Positions 33,232-41,967 of a stretch of DNA of 64,000 nucleotides are shown in pieces (the stretch's first letter is position 1; each line of letters starts with the position of its first letter). The stretch covers positions 1-64,000 of the forward strand of contig JAYELS010000053.1 of the NCBI GenBank assembly GCA_034717695.1, written 5' to 3'. The stretch is from NAT127 sp034717695 (GTDB taxonomy: Bacteria > Pseudomonadota > Gammaproteobacteria > Pseudomonadales > Porticoccaceae). The position numbers and the translations under genes were made by a program. The notes under the pieces were generated by a model that was not told the DNA's origin, ran no database searches, and was given only the letters and a program-made list of their open reading frames with translations.

Positions 33232-34599
33232 ATGGCGGTGGATATCGTAATTCTCGCGGCCGGCAAGGGCACCCGGATGAAGTCCGCCCTGCCCAAGGTG
33301 CTCCATCCCCTCGCCGGCCGACCGCTGTTGCGCCATGTGGTCGACACCGCACGGGCCATTTCCGACGGTGCCATCACCCTGGTGGTGGGACACGGCGCCG
33401 AGGCGATCCGCGAACAATTTCCCGACCCCGATCTGCACTGGGTGGAGCAGCGCGAACAGCTGGGTACCGGCCACGCGGTGATGCAGGCCCTGCCCCGCCT
33501 GCGCCCTGGCGCCACCACCCTGGTGCTCTACGGGGATGTGCCGCTGATCAGCCCGGCGACCCTGCAGGCGCTGCTCTCCCAGGTCCATCCCGGCACCCTG
33601 GCACTGCTCACCGTCGAACTTCCCGACCCCACCGGCTACGGCCGCATTGTGCGGGACGAAGCGGGCAACGTCGCCGGCATCGTCGAGGAGAAGGACGCCA
33701 GCGCCCTGCAAAAGCTCATCACCGAGGTCAACACCGGGGTGATGGCGGTGCCCCCCGGGCGCATGGCCGCCTGGCTGCCCGCCATCGGCAACCGCAACGC
33801 CCAGGGTGAGTATTACCTCACCGATCTGATCGCCATCGCCCATGAACAGGGGCTGCTGATCCACACCCACCAGCCGCAGTCCCGGGAAGAGACCGAGGGG
33901 GTCAATAGCCGCCAGCAACTGGAGCGCCTCGAGCGTTACTACCAGCGCCGTCAGGCCGAGACCTTGATGGCCGAGGGGGTTGGCCTCGCCGACGCCGGAC
34001 GCTTCGATTGCCGGGGGGAGCTGACGGCGGGGGAGGACTGCTTTATCGACGTCAACTGCGTCTTTGAAGGCCGCGTCAGCCTCGGCCGGGGCGTCGCCAT
34101 CGGGCCCAACTGCCTGATCCGCGACGCGGTGATCGGTGACGGCGCGGTGATCAAGGCCAACACGGTGATCGAGGGGCCGGTGACCCTTGCCCCGGGGGCC
34201 GAGGTGGGGCCCTTCGCCCGGCTGCGGCCCGGCACGGTACTCGGCGAGGGGGCGCGGATCGGCAATTTCGTCGAGACCAAGAAGGCGGTGATCGGCCCCG
34301 GCAGCAAGGTCAACCACCTCAGCTACATCGGCGACGCCACCCTCGGCCGGGGGGTCAATGTCGGCGCCGGCACCATCACCTGCAACTACGATGGGGTCAA
34401 CAAATTCGCCACCACCATTGGCGACGGCGCCTTCATCGGCTCCAACAGTTCCCTGGTGGCGCCGGTCACCGTGGGCGCTGGCGCGACGGTGGGTGCCGGT
34501 TCCACCATCACCCGGAATGTGGCAGCGGATGAACTCGCCGTGGCCCGGGGCAAGCAACGCAACATCGCCGGCTGGCAGCGGCCCCGGAAACCCGAATAG
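33232..34599 (+). CDS. glmU: Bifunctional GlcNAc-1-P uridyltransferase/GlcN-1-P acetyltransferase
   Basis: A 455-residue enzyme making UDP-GlcNAc for peptidoglycan and LPS. The N-terminal uridyltransferase (1-230) has ILAAGKGTRMKSALPKVLH, EQLGTGHAV, YGDVPLI and EVNTGVM. The C-terminal left-handed beta helix (250-455) has hexapeptide repeats and the acetyl-CoA site region VKKAVIGPGSK-like KKAVIGPGSKVNHLSYIGDA, then GTITCNYDGVNKF. TAGAAT at 33201-33206 is a possible -10. glmS follows after 9 bp, so the UDP-GlcNAc enzymes are co-expressed. Confidence 0.96.
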   Translation: MAVDIVILAAGKGTRMKSALPKVLHPLAGRPLLRHVVDTARAISDGAITLVVGHGAEAIREQFPDPDLHWVEQREQLGTGHAVMQALPRLRPGATTLVLYGDVPLISPATLQALLSQVHPGTLALLTVELPDPTGYGRIVRDEAGNVAGIVEEKDASALQKLITEVNTGVMAVPPGRMAAWLPAIGNRNAQGEYYLTDLIAIAHEQGLLIHTHQPQSREETEGVNSRQQLERLERYYQRRQAETLMAEGVGLADAGRFDCRGELTAGEDCFIDVNCVFEGRVSLGRGVAIGPNCLIRDAVIGDGAVIKANTVIEGPVTLAPGAEVGPFARLRPGTVLGEGARIGNFVETKKAVIGPGSKVNHLSYIGDATLGRGVNVGAGTITCNYDGVNKFATTIGDGAFIGSNSSLVAPVTVGAGATVGAGSTITRNVAADELAVARGKQRNIAGWQRPRKPE

Positions 34600-34608
34600 G
34601 AAGGATCT

Positions 34609-36441
34609 ATGTGTGGCATCGTCGGGGCCATTGCCCAGCGCAACGTCATTGAAATTCTCGTGGAGGGCCTGCGCCGCCTCGAGTACCGGGGCTACGACTC
34701 CGCCGGTGTGGCGGTGGTGGACGACGCCGGCGAGCTGCGGGTCCACAAGACCGCTGGCAAGGTGGCGGCCCTGGAGGCCCAACTCGCCGCCGACCCGGCC
34801 CATGGCCGGCGCGGCATCGCCCACACCCGCTGGGCCACCCACGGCGTGCCCAATGGCGTGAATGCCCATCCCCACACTTCAGGGGATATTGCCGTTGTGC
34901 ATAACGGCATCATCGAGAATCACACCCAGCTGCGCGCCGAATTGCAGGCGGCGGGCTACGTTTTCAGCTCGGACACCGACACCGAGGTGATTGCCCATTT
35001 GATTCACCATATTCGCGCTACCGAAGGCGGTTCCCTGGTGACGGCGGTGGCCCGTGCGGTCAGCCGTTTCGACGGCGCCTACGCCCTGGCGGTGATCAGC
35101 AGCAAGGAACCGGAGGTACTGGTTGGGGTGCGCCACGGCAGCCCCCTGGTGCTCGGGGTCGGCATCGAGGAGAACTTCCTCGCCTCCGACCAGATGGCCC
35201 TGCGCCAGGTCACCGACCGCTTTGTGTTTCTGGAGGAGGACGATCTGGTGGAGATCCGCCGCGACGGCTTCACCCTCCGGGACGGTGGCGGCGAGATCGT
35301 CGAGCGGCCCATTGCCCGCCTCGAGGGCAACACCGGCGTGGCGGATCGGGGGGCCTTTCGCCACTACATGCTCAAGGAAATCTACGAGCAGCCCGCCGCA
35401 CTGGAGGCCACCTATCAGGGCCGCATCAGCGATCGCCACGTGCTGCCCGAGTGCCTCGGCCAGGGCGCCGCGGAGCTGCTCGCGCGGATCGCCAATGTCC
35501 ATATCGTCGCCTGCGGCACCAGCTACCACGCCGGCCTCGTGGCCCGCTACTGGATCGAGGCCTGGGCCGGCATCCCCTGCCAGGTGGAGGTGGCCAGCGA
35601 ATACCGCTACCGCAAGGTGGTGGTGCCGCCGGACACCCTGTTCCTGTCCATCTCCCAGTCCGGGGAGACCGCCGACACCCTCGCCGCCCTGCGGGCCGGC
35701 CGCGACGCCGGCTACCTGGGCAGCCTCGCCATCTGCAACGTGCCCAACAGCTCCCTGGTGCGGGAATCCGACCTCGCCCTGATGACCCAGGCGGGCCCTG
35801 AGATCGGGGTTGCCTCCACCAAGGCCTTCACCACCCAGCTGGTGGCGCTGCAGATTTTTGCCATCGCCCTCGCCCGATTCCGCGGCCTGGCCGAAGCGGA
35901 GGAACAAGCCCTGGTGGCGGCGCTGCACCGTCTTCCCGCCCTCGTCCGCGAGGTGTTGGCCCTGGACGGGGAAATCGAGAAGACCTTCGAACCCTTCGTC
36001 GACAAACACCACGCCCTGTTCCTCGGCCGCGGCGAGCAATACCCCATTGCCCTCGAAGGTGCGCTCAAGCTCAAGGAGATCTCCTACATCCACGCCGAGG
36101 CCTACCCTTCCGGGGAGCTCAAGCATGGCCCCCTCGCCCTGGTGGACGACCAGATGCCGGTGGTGGCGGTCGCCCCCAACAACGAGCTGCTGGAAAAGCT
36201 GAAATCCAACCTCCACGAAGTCCAGGCCCGGGGTGGCAAGCTCTATGTATTCGCCGACGGCGCCGCGGGCTTTCACCGCGAGAAGGGCGTGACCCTGATC
36301 AGCCTCCCCCATGTGCCGCCGAGCCTTGAACCCATCATCTACACCATTCCCCTGCAATTGCTCGCCTACCATGTGGCGGTGCAGAAGGGCACCGACGTGG
36401 ACCAGCCCCGCAACCTGGCCAAGTCGGTGACGGTGGAGTAG
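34609..36441 (+). CDS. glmS: Glutamine--fructose-6-phosphate aminotransferase (isomerizing)
   Basis: A 610-residue enzyme forming glucosamine-6-phosphate. Cys2 in MCGIVGAIAQ is the glutaminase nucleophile, and HTRWATHG and NGIIENH complete that domain (1-240). Two SIS isomerase domains follow, with CGTSYHAG, ISQSGETADTLAAL, GVASTKAFTTQ, EGALKLKEISYIHAEAY and the C-terminal DQPRNLAKSVTVE. It converges with norR with only 4 bp between the stops and no evident terminator. Confidence 0.97.
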   Translation: MCGIVGAIAQRNVIEILVEGLRRLEYRGYDSAGVAVVDDAGELRVHKTAGKVAALEAQLAADPAHGRRGIAHTRWATHGVPNGVNAHPHTSGDIAVVHNGIIENHTQLRAELQAAGYVFSSDTDTEVIAHLIHHIRATEGGSLVTAVARAVSRFDGAYALAVISSKEPEVLVGVRHGSPLVLGVGIEENFLASDQMALRQVTDRFVFLEEDDLVEIRRDGFTLRDGGGEIVERPIARLEGNTGVADRGAFRHYMLKEIYEQPAALEATYQGRISDRHVLPECLGQGAAELLARIANVHIVACGTSYHAGLVARYWIEAWAGIPCQVEVASEYRYRKVVVPPDTLFLSISQSGETADTLAALRAGRDAGYLGSLAICNVPNSSLVRESDLALMTQAGPEIGVASTKAFTTQLVALQIFAIALARFRGLAEAEEQALVAALHRLPALVREVLALDGEIEKTFEPFVDKHHALFLGRGEQYPIALEGALKLKEISYIHAEAYPSGELKHGPLALVDDQMPVVAVAPNNELLEKLKSNLHEVQARGGKLYVFADGAAGFHREKGVTLISLPHVPPSLEPIIYTIPLQLLAYHVAVQKGTDVDQPRNLAKSVTVE

Positions 36442-36445
36442 CGCC

Positions 36446-37987
36446 CTACTCCATCCCCAGACGCTTCAATAGCCGCGAGAAGTTCCCCCGGTCCACCCCG
36501 AGGGACTGGGCGGCGGCGGCCTTGCTGCCGCCGTGGGCCACCAGGCGCTGCTCGATCAGGCCGCGCTGGAATTCGTCCACCGCCTCCCGCAACGGCAACT
36601 GGCTGGCCTTGGCCCGGGCATCCGGGCGGATGCCCCGCTCGCCGGAGGGCAGGGCATCGCTGCCCAGGTGGCGGCTGTCCAGTTCGATGATGCGGTCCCG
36701 GGGCTGGCCTTCGCTCAGGGCGCGGATGATGCCCCGGGACAGGGCGTGTTCCAGCTCCCGCACGTTGCCCGGCCAGTCGAACGCCGTCAGCCAGCTCCGC
36801 GCCCTGCGGTTGAGGCGCACTCCCCGCAGTCCCAGGCGGCGCTGGTCCCGCTCCAGGAAGAATCCCGCCAGCAGGTCGATGTCATCGCCCCGCTCTCGGA
36901 GGGGGGGCACCACCAGCGGGTAGACGCTCAGACGGTGGTAGAGGTCGGGGCGGAAGCGGCCCTCCGCCACTTCCTTCTTGAGATCGCGGTTGGTGGCGGC
37001 GATCAGGCGCACGTCGACGCGGTGGTGCTGGTCGCTGCCGATGCGCTGGATCTCGCCATCCTGGAGCGCGCGCAGCAGCTTGGCCTGGATGGCGAGGGGC
37101 AGTTCCCCCACTTCGTCGAGGAAGAGGGTGCCCTCGTGGGCCAGTTCGAACTTGCCGGCGCGGTTGTCGGTGGCGCCGGAAAAGGCACCCTTCACATGGC
37201 CGAACAGCTCGCTCTCGGCGATGGCCTCCGGCAGGGCCGCGCAGTTGACGTGCACCATGGGCTCGCTGGCCCGGGCGGAATGGCGGTGGATATGGCGCGC
37301 CACCAGTTCCTTGCCCACACCGGTCTCGCCGAGGATCAGCACCGTCAATTCCGAGGCGGCGACGGTTTCCGCCTCGCGGCGCAGTTGCACCATGGGGCTG
37401 CTGGCGCCCACCAGTTCGTCCACCAAGCCGTGGGGCTGCTGGCTCAGCTCGATCTTCTGGCGCCGCTCCAGCTGCTCCTCCAGATGGTGGATCCAGTCCG
37501 CCGCCCGCACCGTGGCCGCCGCCACCGCCACGAAGGCCTCGAAGGTGTCCAGGTCGAAGCTGTCGAAGGCGTGGGCACTCATGGCGTCGAGGGTGATGGC
37601 GCCCCAGGGCTGGTCCCCCACGTAGAGCGGCGCACCCATGCAGTCGTGGACATAAAGATGATCATCACCGCTCTCCACCAGTCCGTCGTAGGGGTCCGGC
37701 AGGGCAGAATCGGCGGCAAAGCGCACCGGCCCATGGCTGTCGAGGATCTGGGCGAGGCGCGGATGGTCGCGGATCACGAAGCGCCGCCCCAGGGTATCCG
37801 GCGACAACCCCTGTACCGCACGGGGGATCAACTGACCGCCATCCCGCTCCAGCAGGGCGATGGCGTCACAGGGGAAATTGCGGCGAAACAGGTCGAGGAG
37901 CCGCTCGAAACGCTGCTGGCGGGGCATGGTGCGGGACAGATCCGCCACCAGGGTGGCGAGGTTGGCAAAGGCACTGGAAGTTGTCAT
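36446..37987 (-). CDS. norR: Nitric oxide-responsive sigma-54 activator NorR
   Basis: A 513-residue activator: N-terminal GAF domain (about 20-165) that in NorR binds NO through a mononuclear iron, an AAA+ domain (about 190-420) and a C-terminal Fis-type HTH (about 470-513). The NorR-like GAF segment DPYDGL is present. Walker A is GETGVGKELVARHIH, Walker B is GTLFLDEVGELPL, and the sigma-54 contact loop reads GAFSGA in place of GAFTGA. It is divergent from the ybaN-like-nnrS operon, and three GT-N7-AC-type sites lie between. No norVW, norB or hmp gene is adjacent. Confidence 0.85.
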   Translation of the reverse strand: MTTSSAFANLATLVADLSRTMPRQQRFERLLDLFRRNFPCDAIALLERDGGQLIPRAVQGLSPDTLGRRFVIRDHPRLAQILDSHGPVRFAADSALPDPYDGLVESGDDHLYVHDCMGAPLYVGDQPWGAITLDAMSAHAFDSFDLDTFEAFVAVAAATVRAADWIHHLEEQLERRQKIELSQQPHGLVDELVGASSPMVQLRREAETVAASELTVLILGETGVGKELVARHIHRHSARASEPMVHVNCAALPEAIAESELFGHVKGAFSGATDNRAGKFELAHEGTLFLDEVGELPLAIQAKLLRALQDGEIQRIGSDQHHRVDVRLIAATNRDLKKEVAEGRFRPDLYHRLSVYPLVVPPLRERGDDIDLLAGFFLERDQRRLGLRGVRLNRRARSWLTAFDWPGNVRELEHALSRGIIRALSEGQPRDRIIELDSRHLGSDALPSGERGIRPDARAKASQLPLREAVDEFQRGLIEQRLVAHGGSKAAAAQSLGVDRGNFSRLLKRLGME

Positions 37988-38036
37988 TTATACAACCCAT
38001 TGTCATTTGTGTGATTATTGATGCTGTTTCGTTAAC
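37983..38036. promoter_or_regulatory. Three NorR-type binding sites (GT-N7-AC)
   Basis: Two exact GT-N7-AC sites are at 37983-37993 and 38026-38036. A third, imperfect site (GT-N7-GT) is at 38002-38012. The first overlaps the norR start codon and is the centre of the dyad GTTGT-N7-ACAAC. The third lies in a 19-bp inverted repeat (TGCTGTT-N5-AACAGCA, 38022-38040). Three sites upstream of a sigma-54 promoter is the layout known for NorR enhancers. Confidence 0.65.
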
Positions 38037-38078
38037 AGCATAGGCAATCAACCCACTGAATGACAAGATAATATTCTT

Positions 38079-38094
38079 CGGCATGATTCTGGCC
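38079..38094 (+). promoter_or_regulatory. Candidate sigma-54 (-24/-12) promoter of the ybaN-like-nnrS operon
   Basis: CGGCATGATTCTGGCC keeps the invariant GG (38080-38081) and GC (38092-38093) with exactly 10 bp between them. It is 45-75 bp from the three NorR-type sites and about 65 bp before the start codon. The -12 side is TGGC rather than TTGC. Confidence 0.55.
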
Positions 38095-38160
38095 TATGCT
38101 GATGGAAGAACCAAGCTGGGATAAGGCCCGGATAGCGTGTCAACACGACAGGGGATACCG

Positions 38161-38580
38161 ATGAAAATAGACATTGTCGCCATTGCCCGGCCATGCTATC
38201 TGCTGGTGGCGGTTGGCGCCCTGGTGGCCGGCGTTGCCGGCCTGGTACTGCCGCTGCTGCCCACCACCCCGTTCCTCCTGGTGGCGGCCTGGGCGGGAGG
38301 GCGCGGTTCGCCGGCCTTCCATCACTGGCTGTGCCACCATCCCCGCCTGGGGCCACCCATCAGCGCCTGGCGCCAGGAGCGGGCAGTGCCCCGTGGGGCG
38401 AAGCAGGGGGCGACGGCACTGCTGGCCCTCAGCTGGTGCGGCCTGGCGGGGCTGGGCGTCGCGCCGCTGGCTCTGGGGTGTACGGCACTTGGCTTCACCG
38501 CCATCGCCCTGCTGCTGTGGCGCCGGCCCTGCCCGTCCGGGGAGGCCGCAATCCTCCACGGGGGAGGTGCGCCGGAGTGA
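38161..38580 (+). CDS. YbaN-like DUF454 inner-membrane protein
   Basis: A 139-residue membrane protein with the DUF454 pattern: GLVLPLLPTTPFLLVAAW in the first hairpin, then SPAFHHWLCHHPRLGPPISAW and an amphipathic region, then two more membrane helices. Biochemical function of the family is not known. ATG at 38161 follows CAGGGGATACC. Its stop overlaps the GTG of nnrS, and NorR-type sites stand upstream, so it probably belongs to the nitric oxide response here. DUF454 genes are often found with respiratory or haem genes. Confidence 0.82.
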   Translation: MKIDIVAIARPCYLLVAVGALVAGVAGLVLPLLPTTPFLLVAAWAGGRGSPAFHHWLCHHPRLGPPISAWRQERAVPRGAKQGATALLALSWCGLAGLGVAPLALGCTALGFTAIALLLWRRPCPSGEAAILHGGGAPE

Positions 38581-39746
38581 CCACACCGACACTGTTGGCG
38601 AGCCCCTTCCGCCTGTTCTTTTTACTGGCGGGCCTTTACGGCGCGATCCTGGTGCCCTTGTGGCTTGGCATCCTGCTGGGCGGATGGCCGGCCCCGGCGC
38701 TGGACCCGTTGCGCTGGCATGTCCACGAAATGCTGTTTGGCCTCGTCGGTGCGGCGATCGCCGGCTTCCTGCTGACCGCGATGGCCAACTGGACGGGTAC
38801 CCGGGCGCTCGATGGATGGGGATTGCTCGTCCTGGCCTTGGCTTGGCTGCTGGGCCGCCTGGGGCCCTGGTTGCCGGGTGGCCATCCTCTGCAGGTGGCG
38901 TTCCTCGATCTGCTTTTCTGGTTGGGGCTGGCTCTCTACGTGGCGCGGGTGATCATTGCCAGTGGCAACCGACGCAACGGGGTGATGGTGGGGGTGATGG
39001 CTCTGCTGTTTGGCGTCAACCTGCTGATTCAGCTCGATTTCATTGGCATCTTGCCCGGGGTTGCCCGGCTCGGTGAAGCCCTCGCCATCGACCTTGTGGT
39101 ACTACTGATGGTGGTGGTGGCCGGACGCATCACCCCGGCCTTTACCGCCAACTGGCTGGAGCGCCAGGGTGGCCAGCGGGCCTGGGTGCGCCAGAGCCCC
39201 CGGCTCGACGGACTCGCCATCGTCGCCACGGCGTTGATGATTCCGGTGGATGCCTGGGGTGGAGACCCCCGTATCGCTGCCTTGGTGGCGTTGCTGGCAG
39301 CGGTGCTGAATACCCTGCGCCTCACCCGCTGGGCCGGGTGGCGCTGCCTCGGCGAACCCCTGCTGTGGATCCTGCACCTCGGCTATGGCTGGATCGTCGC
39401 CGCCCTCGTCCTGAAGGGGCTGGCGCCCTGGCTGCCCGGGGTATCGCCCTTGCTATGGCTCCATGCCGCCGGTGTTGGGGCCATGGGTACCTTGATCCTC
39501 GGCGTCATGACCCGCGTCGCCCTAGGCCATACGGGTCGCCCCCTGGTACTGCCCCGGGGCGCGGTGCTCATCTACGGTCTCATCAGTCTCGCCGCCCTGG
39601 CCCGGTTGCTGGCGGCCCTCGGCTGGGCGGGATACCGGGGGCCGCTGGTACTCTCCGGGCTGGCGTTCAGCGCCGCCTTTGCCCTGTTCCTGGTGCTTTA
39701 CTGGCGGATACTGGCAAGCCCCAGGGTGGATGGTCGCCCGGGATAG
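38577..39746 (+). CDS. nnrS: NnrS family haem/copper membrane protein
   Basis: A 389-residue protein with about 12 membrane helices. NnrS proteins lower nitrosative stress and are induced by NO. Family marks are SPFRLFFLLAGLYG, RWHVHEMLFGLVGAAIAGFLLTAMANWTG, GRITPAFTANWL, ILHLGYGWIV and AGVGAMGTLILGVMTRVALGHTGRPL. The conserved histidines of WHVHEM, ILHLGY, WLHAAGVG and ALGHTGR are candidate metal or haem ligands. The start is GTG, overlapping the previous stop (GTGA). It converges with the small gene at 39769. Confidence 0.9.
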   Translation: MTTPTLLASPFRLFFLLAGLYGAILVPLWLGILLGGWPAPALDPLRWHVHEMLFGLVGAAIAGFLLTAMANWTGTRALDGWGLLVLALAWLLGRLGPWLPGGHPLQVAFLDLLFWLGLALYVARVIIASGNRRNGVMVGVMALLFGVNLLIQLDFIGILPGVARLGEALAIDLVVLLMVVVAGRITPAFTANWLERQGGQRAWVRQSPRLDGLAIVATALMIPVDAWGGDPRIAALVALLAAVLNTLRLTRWAGWRCLGEPLLWILHLGYGWIVAALVLKGLAPWLPGVSPLLWLHAAGVGAMGTLILGVMTRVALGHTGRPLVLPRGAVLIYGLISLAALARLLAALGWAGYRGPLVLSGLAFSAAFALFLVLYWRILASPRVDGRPG

Positions 39747-39768
39747 GGGGAGGGATGTCGGGGCGGGA

Positions 39769-39990
39769 TCAGTGGGCGCCGTCCGCCAGGGCCGCGGCGA
39801 TGGCGCGGCACAGGCTCACCGCCACGTAGGCCTCGAAGTCGTCGGCGGGGTCGAAGTGGCGGTCGTAGGGCTCCACCACCGCCAGTAACTGGGCCATCAG
39901 GGCCTCCCGGGTCTCGCTGTCCCCCGGGGGTAGAGCGGCGATGGTGTCGCGGCGGGCGAGCAGCTGGTTCCAGAACAGCGGGTCCCTCAT
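39769..39990 (-). CDS. Small hypothetical protein encoded with rnk
   Basis: A 73-residue soluble, acidic, helix-rich protein beginning MRDPLFWNQLLARRDTI. I do not recognise a family. Its ATG overlaps the rnk stop (ATGA), so it is translated from the same mRNA and may act with Rnk. Codon use looks like that of the neighbours, which supports a real gene. Confidence 0.6.
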   Translation of the reverse strand: MRDPLFWNQLLARRDTIAALPPGDSETREALMAQLLAVVEPYDRHFDPADDFEAYVAVSLCRAIAAALADGAH

Positions 39991-40382
39991 GGCTCCGCCA
40001 CCTCCTTCTCCGCCGGCTGGACGGCGATCACTTCGAGGCGCCGCTGGCGACCGCCGGGCAGGGGCCAGTCGATGGCGCCGCCGATACCGAGGCCGATAAG
40101 GGCGCTGCCCACCGGTGACAGGACGGAAATCCGCATCCGGTCCACGTCCGCCTCCCGGGGGTATACGAGGGTGACGGTGGTCTGTTCGCCGCTGTCCCGG
40201 TCGCGGAAGGTCACCGTGGACCCCATGGCCACGGTATCGGGGGGCAGCAGGGGGTCGGCGACGATCTCGGCCCGGGACAATTCGGCATCGAGGGCCTCGG
40301 CGGCGGCGGACTGGGCGCTGTCGATCAGCGAAGACAGGCGCTGGTAGTCGCTCTCGGCGACAATGATGGTGGTGCTGGACAT
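39987..40382 (-). CDS. rnk: Nucleoside diphosphate kinase regulator (Rnk, GreA/GreB C-terminal fold)
   Basis: A 131-residue protein. The short N-terminal arm (IIVAESDYQRLSSLID) and GreA/B C-terminal domain are typical, with VAMGSTVTFRDRDSG, TLVYPREAD, ISVLSPVGSALIGLGIGGAIDWPLPGG. It lacks the long GreA coiled coil. Rnk binds RNA polymerase in the secondary channel and affects NDP kinase levels. ATG at 40382 after CAGGAGTCACC is chosen over a start seven codons upstream. Confidence 0.9.
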   Translation of the reverse strand: MSSTTIIVAESDYQRLSSLIDSAQSAAAEALDAELSRAEIVADPLLPPDTVAMGSTVTFRDRDSGEQTTVTLVYPREADVDRMRISVLSPVGSALIGLGIGGAIDWPLPGGRQRRLEVIAVQPAEKEVAEP

Positions 40383-40461
40383 GGTGACTCCTGGAAAAAC
40401 CAATAGTGGGCGCGGGTGGCCCGGTGATGAACGAATGAAAGGGGTCTGCCGGGGTGACGGG

Positions 40462-40494
40462 GGCGATTAAGGCCGGCAGGTGCGCTTAATCGCC
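40462..40494. repeat. Inverted repeat in the sensor kinase/rnk intergenic region
   Basis: GGCGATTAAG (40462-40471) and its exact complement CTTAATCGCC (40485-40494) flank a 13-bp loop. They lie 80-110 bp before rnk on its transcribed strand. No T-run follows. The AT-containing arms carry CTTAA, the half-site motif of the adjacent regulator's boxes, but the spacing differs. It could be an rnk operator or an mRNA hairpin. The rest of 40383-40623 shows no gene. Confidence 0.55.
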
Positions 40495-40623
40495 GGCCAC
40501 GGGCAAGGCGCGGGCCGGTTTGGCAGGAAGCGAGGGGGATTGGTGTGTGGCGCGGATCTTGACCATGGGTCCACCATAGCACCCCGGTGAATTTCCCCGC
40601 AAGCCCGGCGGATCTGGCTACCC

Positions 40624-41967
40624 TCAGTCCGGGTCCGTGGCAACCAGCGGCAGGTCGATACGCACCGCCAGGCCGCCAAGGGTGGAAGTCTCCAGGGCCA
40701 GGCTGCCCCGATGGGCGGCGATGATGTCGGCGGCGATGGCGAGACCGAGCCCCTGCCCCGCCACCGACTCATCGAGACGCTCGCCGCGCCCCAGGGCCCG
40801 CTGCCGTGCCGCCGGGTCGGCAATGCCGGGGCCGTCGTCCTCTATCCTGATATGCCAGTGGCCGCCCTCGCCATCGATGGCGACATCGATACGGCTCCGC
40901 GCCCACTTCCAGGCGTTGTCGAGCACATTGCCGAGCACTTCAAGCAGCTCCGCCCGTTCCACCCGCAAGCTCAGCTCTGGGGTGTGGCGCAGGTTCACCG
41001 TCAGGGAGCGGCGGTGGGCCCGCTCCAGGGCCTTGAGCAGGGGAGGCAGATCCCGTGCCGGCACGAAGGGTTCCAGGGTGCCGCCGGCGCGAGTGCCCTG
41101 GGATTGGCTCAGCTCCCGGTTGATGCGGCCCCCCAGCTGGTCCAGTTGTGCCCTGAGGGCCTGGTGCAGCTCCCCGTTGCGGCGGATGTCGTCCCGCTCG
41201 ATCAGGTTGGACAGCACCGCCAGGGGCGTCTTCAAGGCGTGGCCGAGGTTGCCGAGGGCGTTGCGGGAGCGGATCAGGGCCGCCCGGGTCTCCCCCAGCA
41301 GGGTATTGATCTGCTCGATCAGGGGCGCCAGCTCCCGGGGGAATTCCCCCGCCAGGGATTCCCGCTCCCCGGCCCGCACCTCCGCCACCTGGCGGCGGGC
41401 CAGGGCCACCGGCGCCAGGGCGCGGTTGAGCCACAGGTTCAACGCCAGCAGCGACGCCGCCAGGGCCAGCCCCCAGAGGCCGATGAACAGGTACAGCCCG
41501 CGGCGGAATTCCGCCACCAGGGGGCCGTAGTCGCTCGCCACGGTGATGGTGAAGTCCTGGCCGAAGCGCTCGAACACCCGGGTCAGCAACAGCAGCTGCT
41601 GGGCGCCGGGGCCCGGGGCGCGGACGAATGCCCCGGGGCGCCCCTCGCTCCCCGCCGGCAACTCGCTGTCCCACAGGGAGCGGGAGCGCCAGCGCTGTTC
41701 GCCCACCGTTACCACGAAATATTGCCCCGACAAGGGACGGTTGAACTCGGGGTCAAGCCGCGACGGGTCGAGGTAGGGTCCGCTCTGTCCTTGGCGGATC
41801 GCCCCCAGCAAGCGCTCGCTGGCGGAGGACACCCGGGCTTCGCTGACCCGCGCCTCCAGCCGGTCGAACAGCAGATTGGCGCCACTGGCGATGGCGATGC
41901 CCAGCAGGGTCAGTACCACCAGGATGGCGAGGGACAGGTGGCGCTTGAGGGAAGGCCCCGGAATCAA
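40624..41967 (-). CDS. Sensor histidine kinase of a PmrB/QseC/PhoQ-like two-component system
   Basis: A 447-residue membrane kinase. An N-terminal helix (LSLAILVVLTLLGIAIASGANLLF), a periplasmic sensor (about 35-165), a second helix (LYLFIGLWGLALAASLLALNLW) and HAMP precede the phosphoacceptor His in LGHALKTPLAVLS. The ATPase part has NVLDNAWKWA (N box), DDGPGIAD (G1) and GQGLGLAIA (G2). The start is TTG at 41967, overlapping the regulator stop (TTGA). It is fourth in the PepSY-PepSY-regulator-kinase operon. Confidence 0.88.
   Translation of the reverse strand: MIPGPSLKRHLSLAILVVLTLLGIAIASGANLLFDRLEARVSEARVSSASERLLGAIRQGQSGPYLDPSRLDPEFNRPLSGQYFVVTVGEQRWRSRSLWDSELPAGSEGRPGAFVRAPGPGAQQLLLLTRVFERFGQDFTITVASDYGPLVAEFRRGLYLFIGLWGLALAASLLALNLWLNRALAPVALARRQVAEVRAGERESLAGEFPRELAPLIEQINTLLGETRAALIRSRNALGNLGHALKTPLAVLSNLIERDDIRRNGELHQALRAQLDQLGGRINRELSQSQGTRAGGTLEPFVPARDLPPLLKALERAHRRSLTVNLRHTPELSLRVERAELLEVLGNVLDNAWKWARSRIDVAIDGEGGHWHIRIEDDGPGIADPAARQRALGRGERLDESVAGQGLGLAIAADIIAAHRGSLALETSTLGGLAVRIDLPLVATDPD

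Noticed and set aside
38015..38055. TTGAT and ATCAA half-sites resembling an FNR/Anr box
   Set aside because: The halves are about 25 bp apart instead of 4, so they do not form an FNR site.
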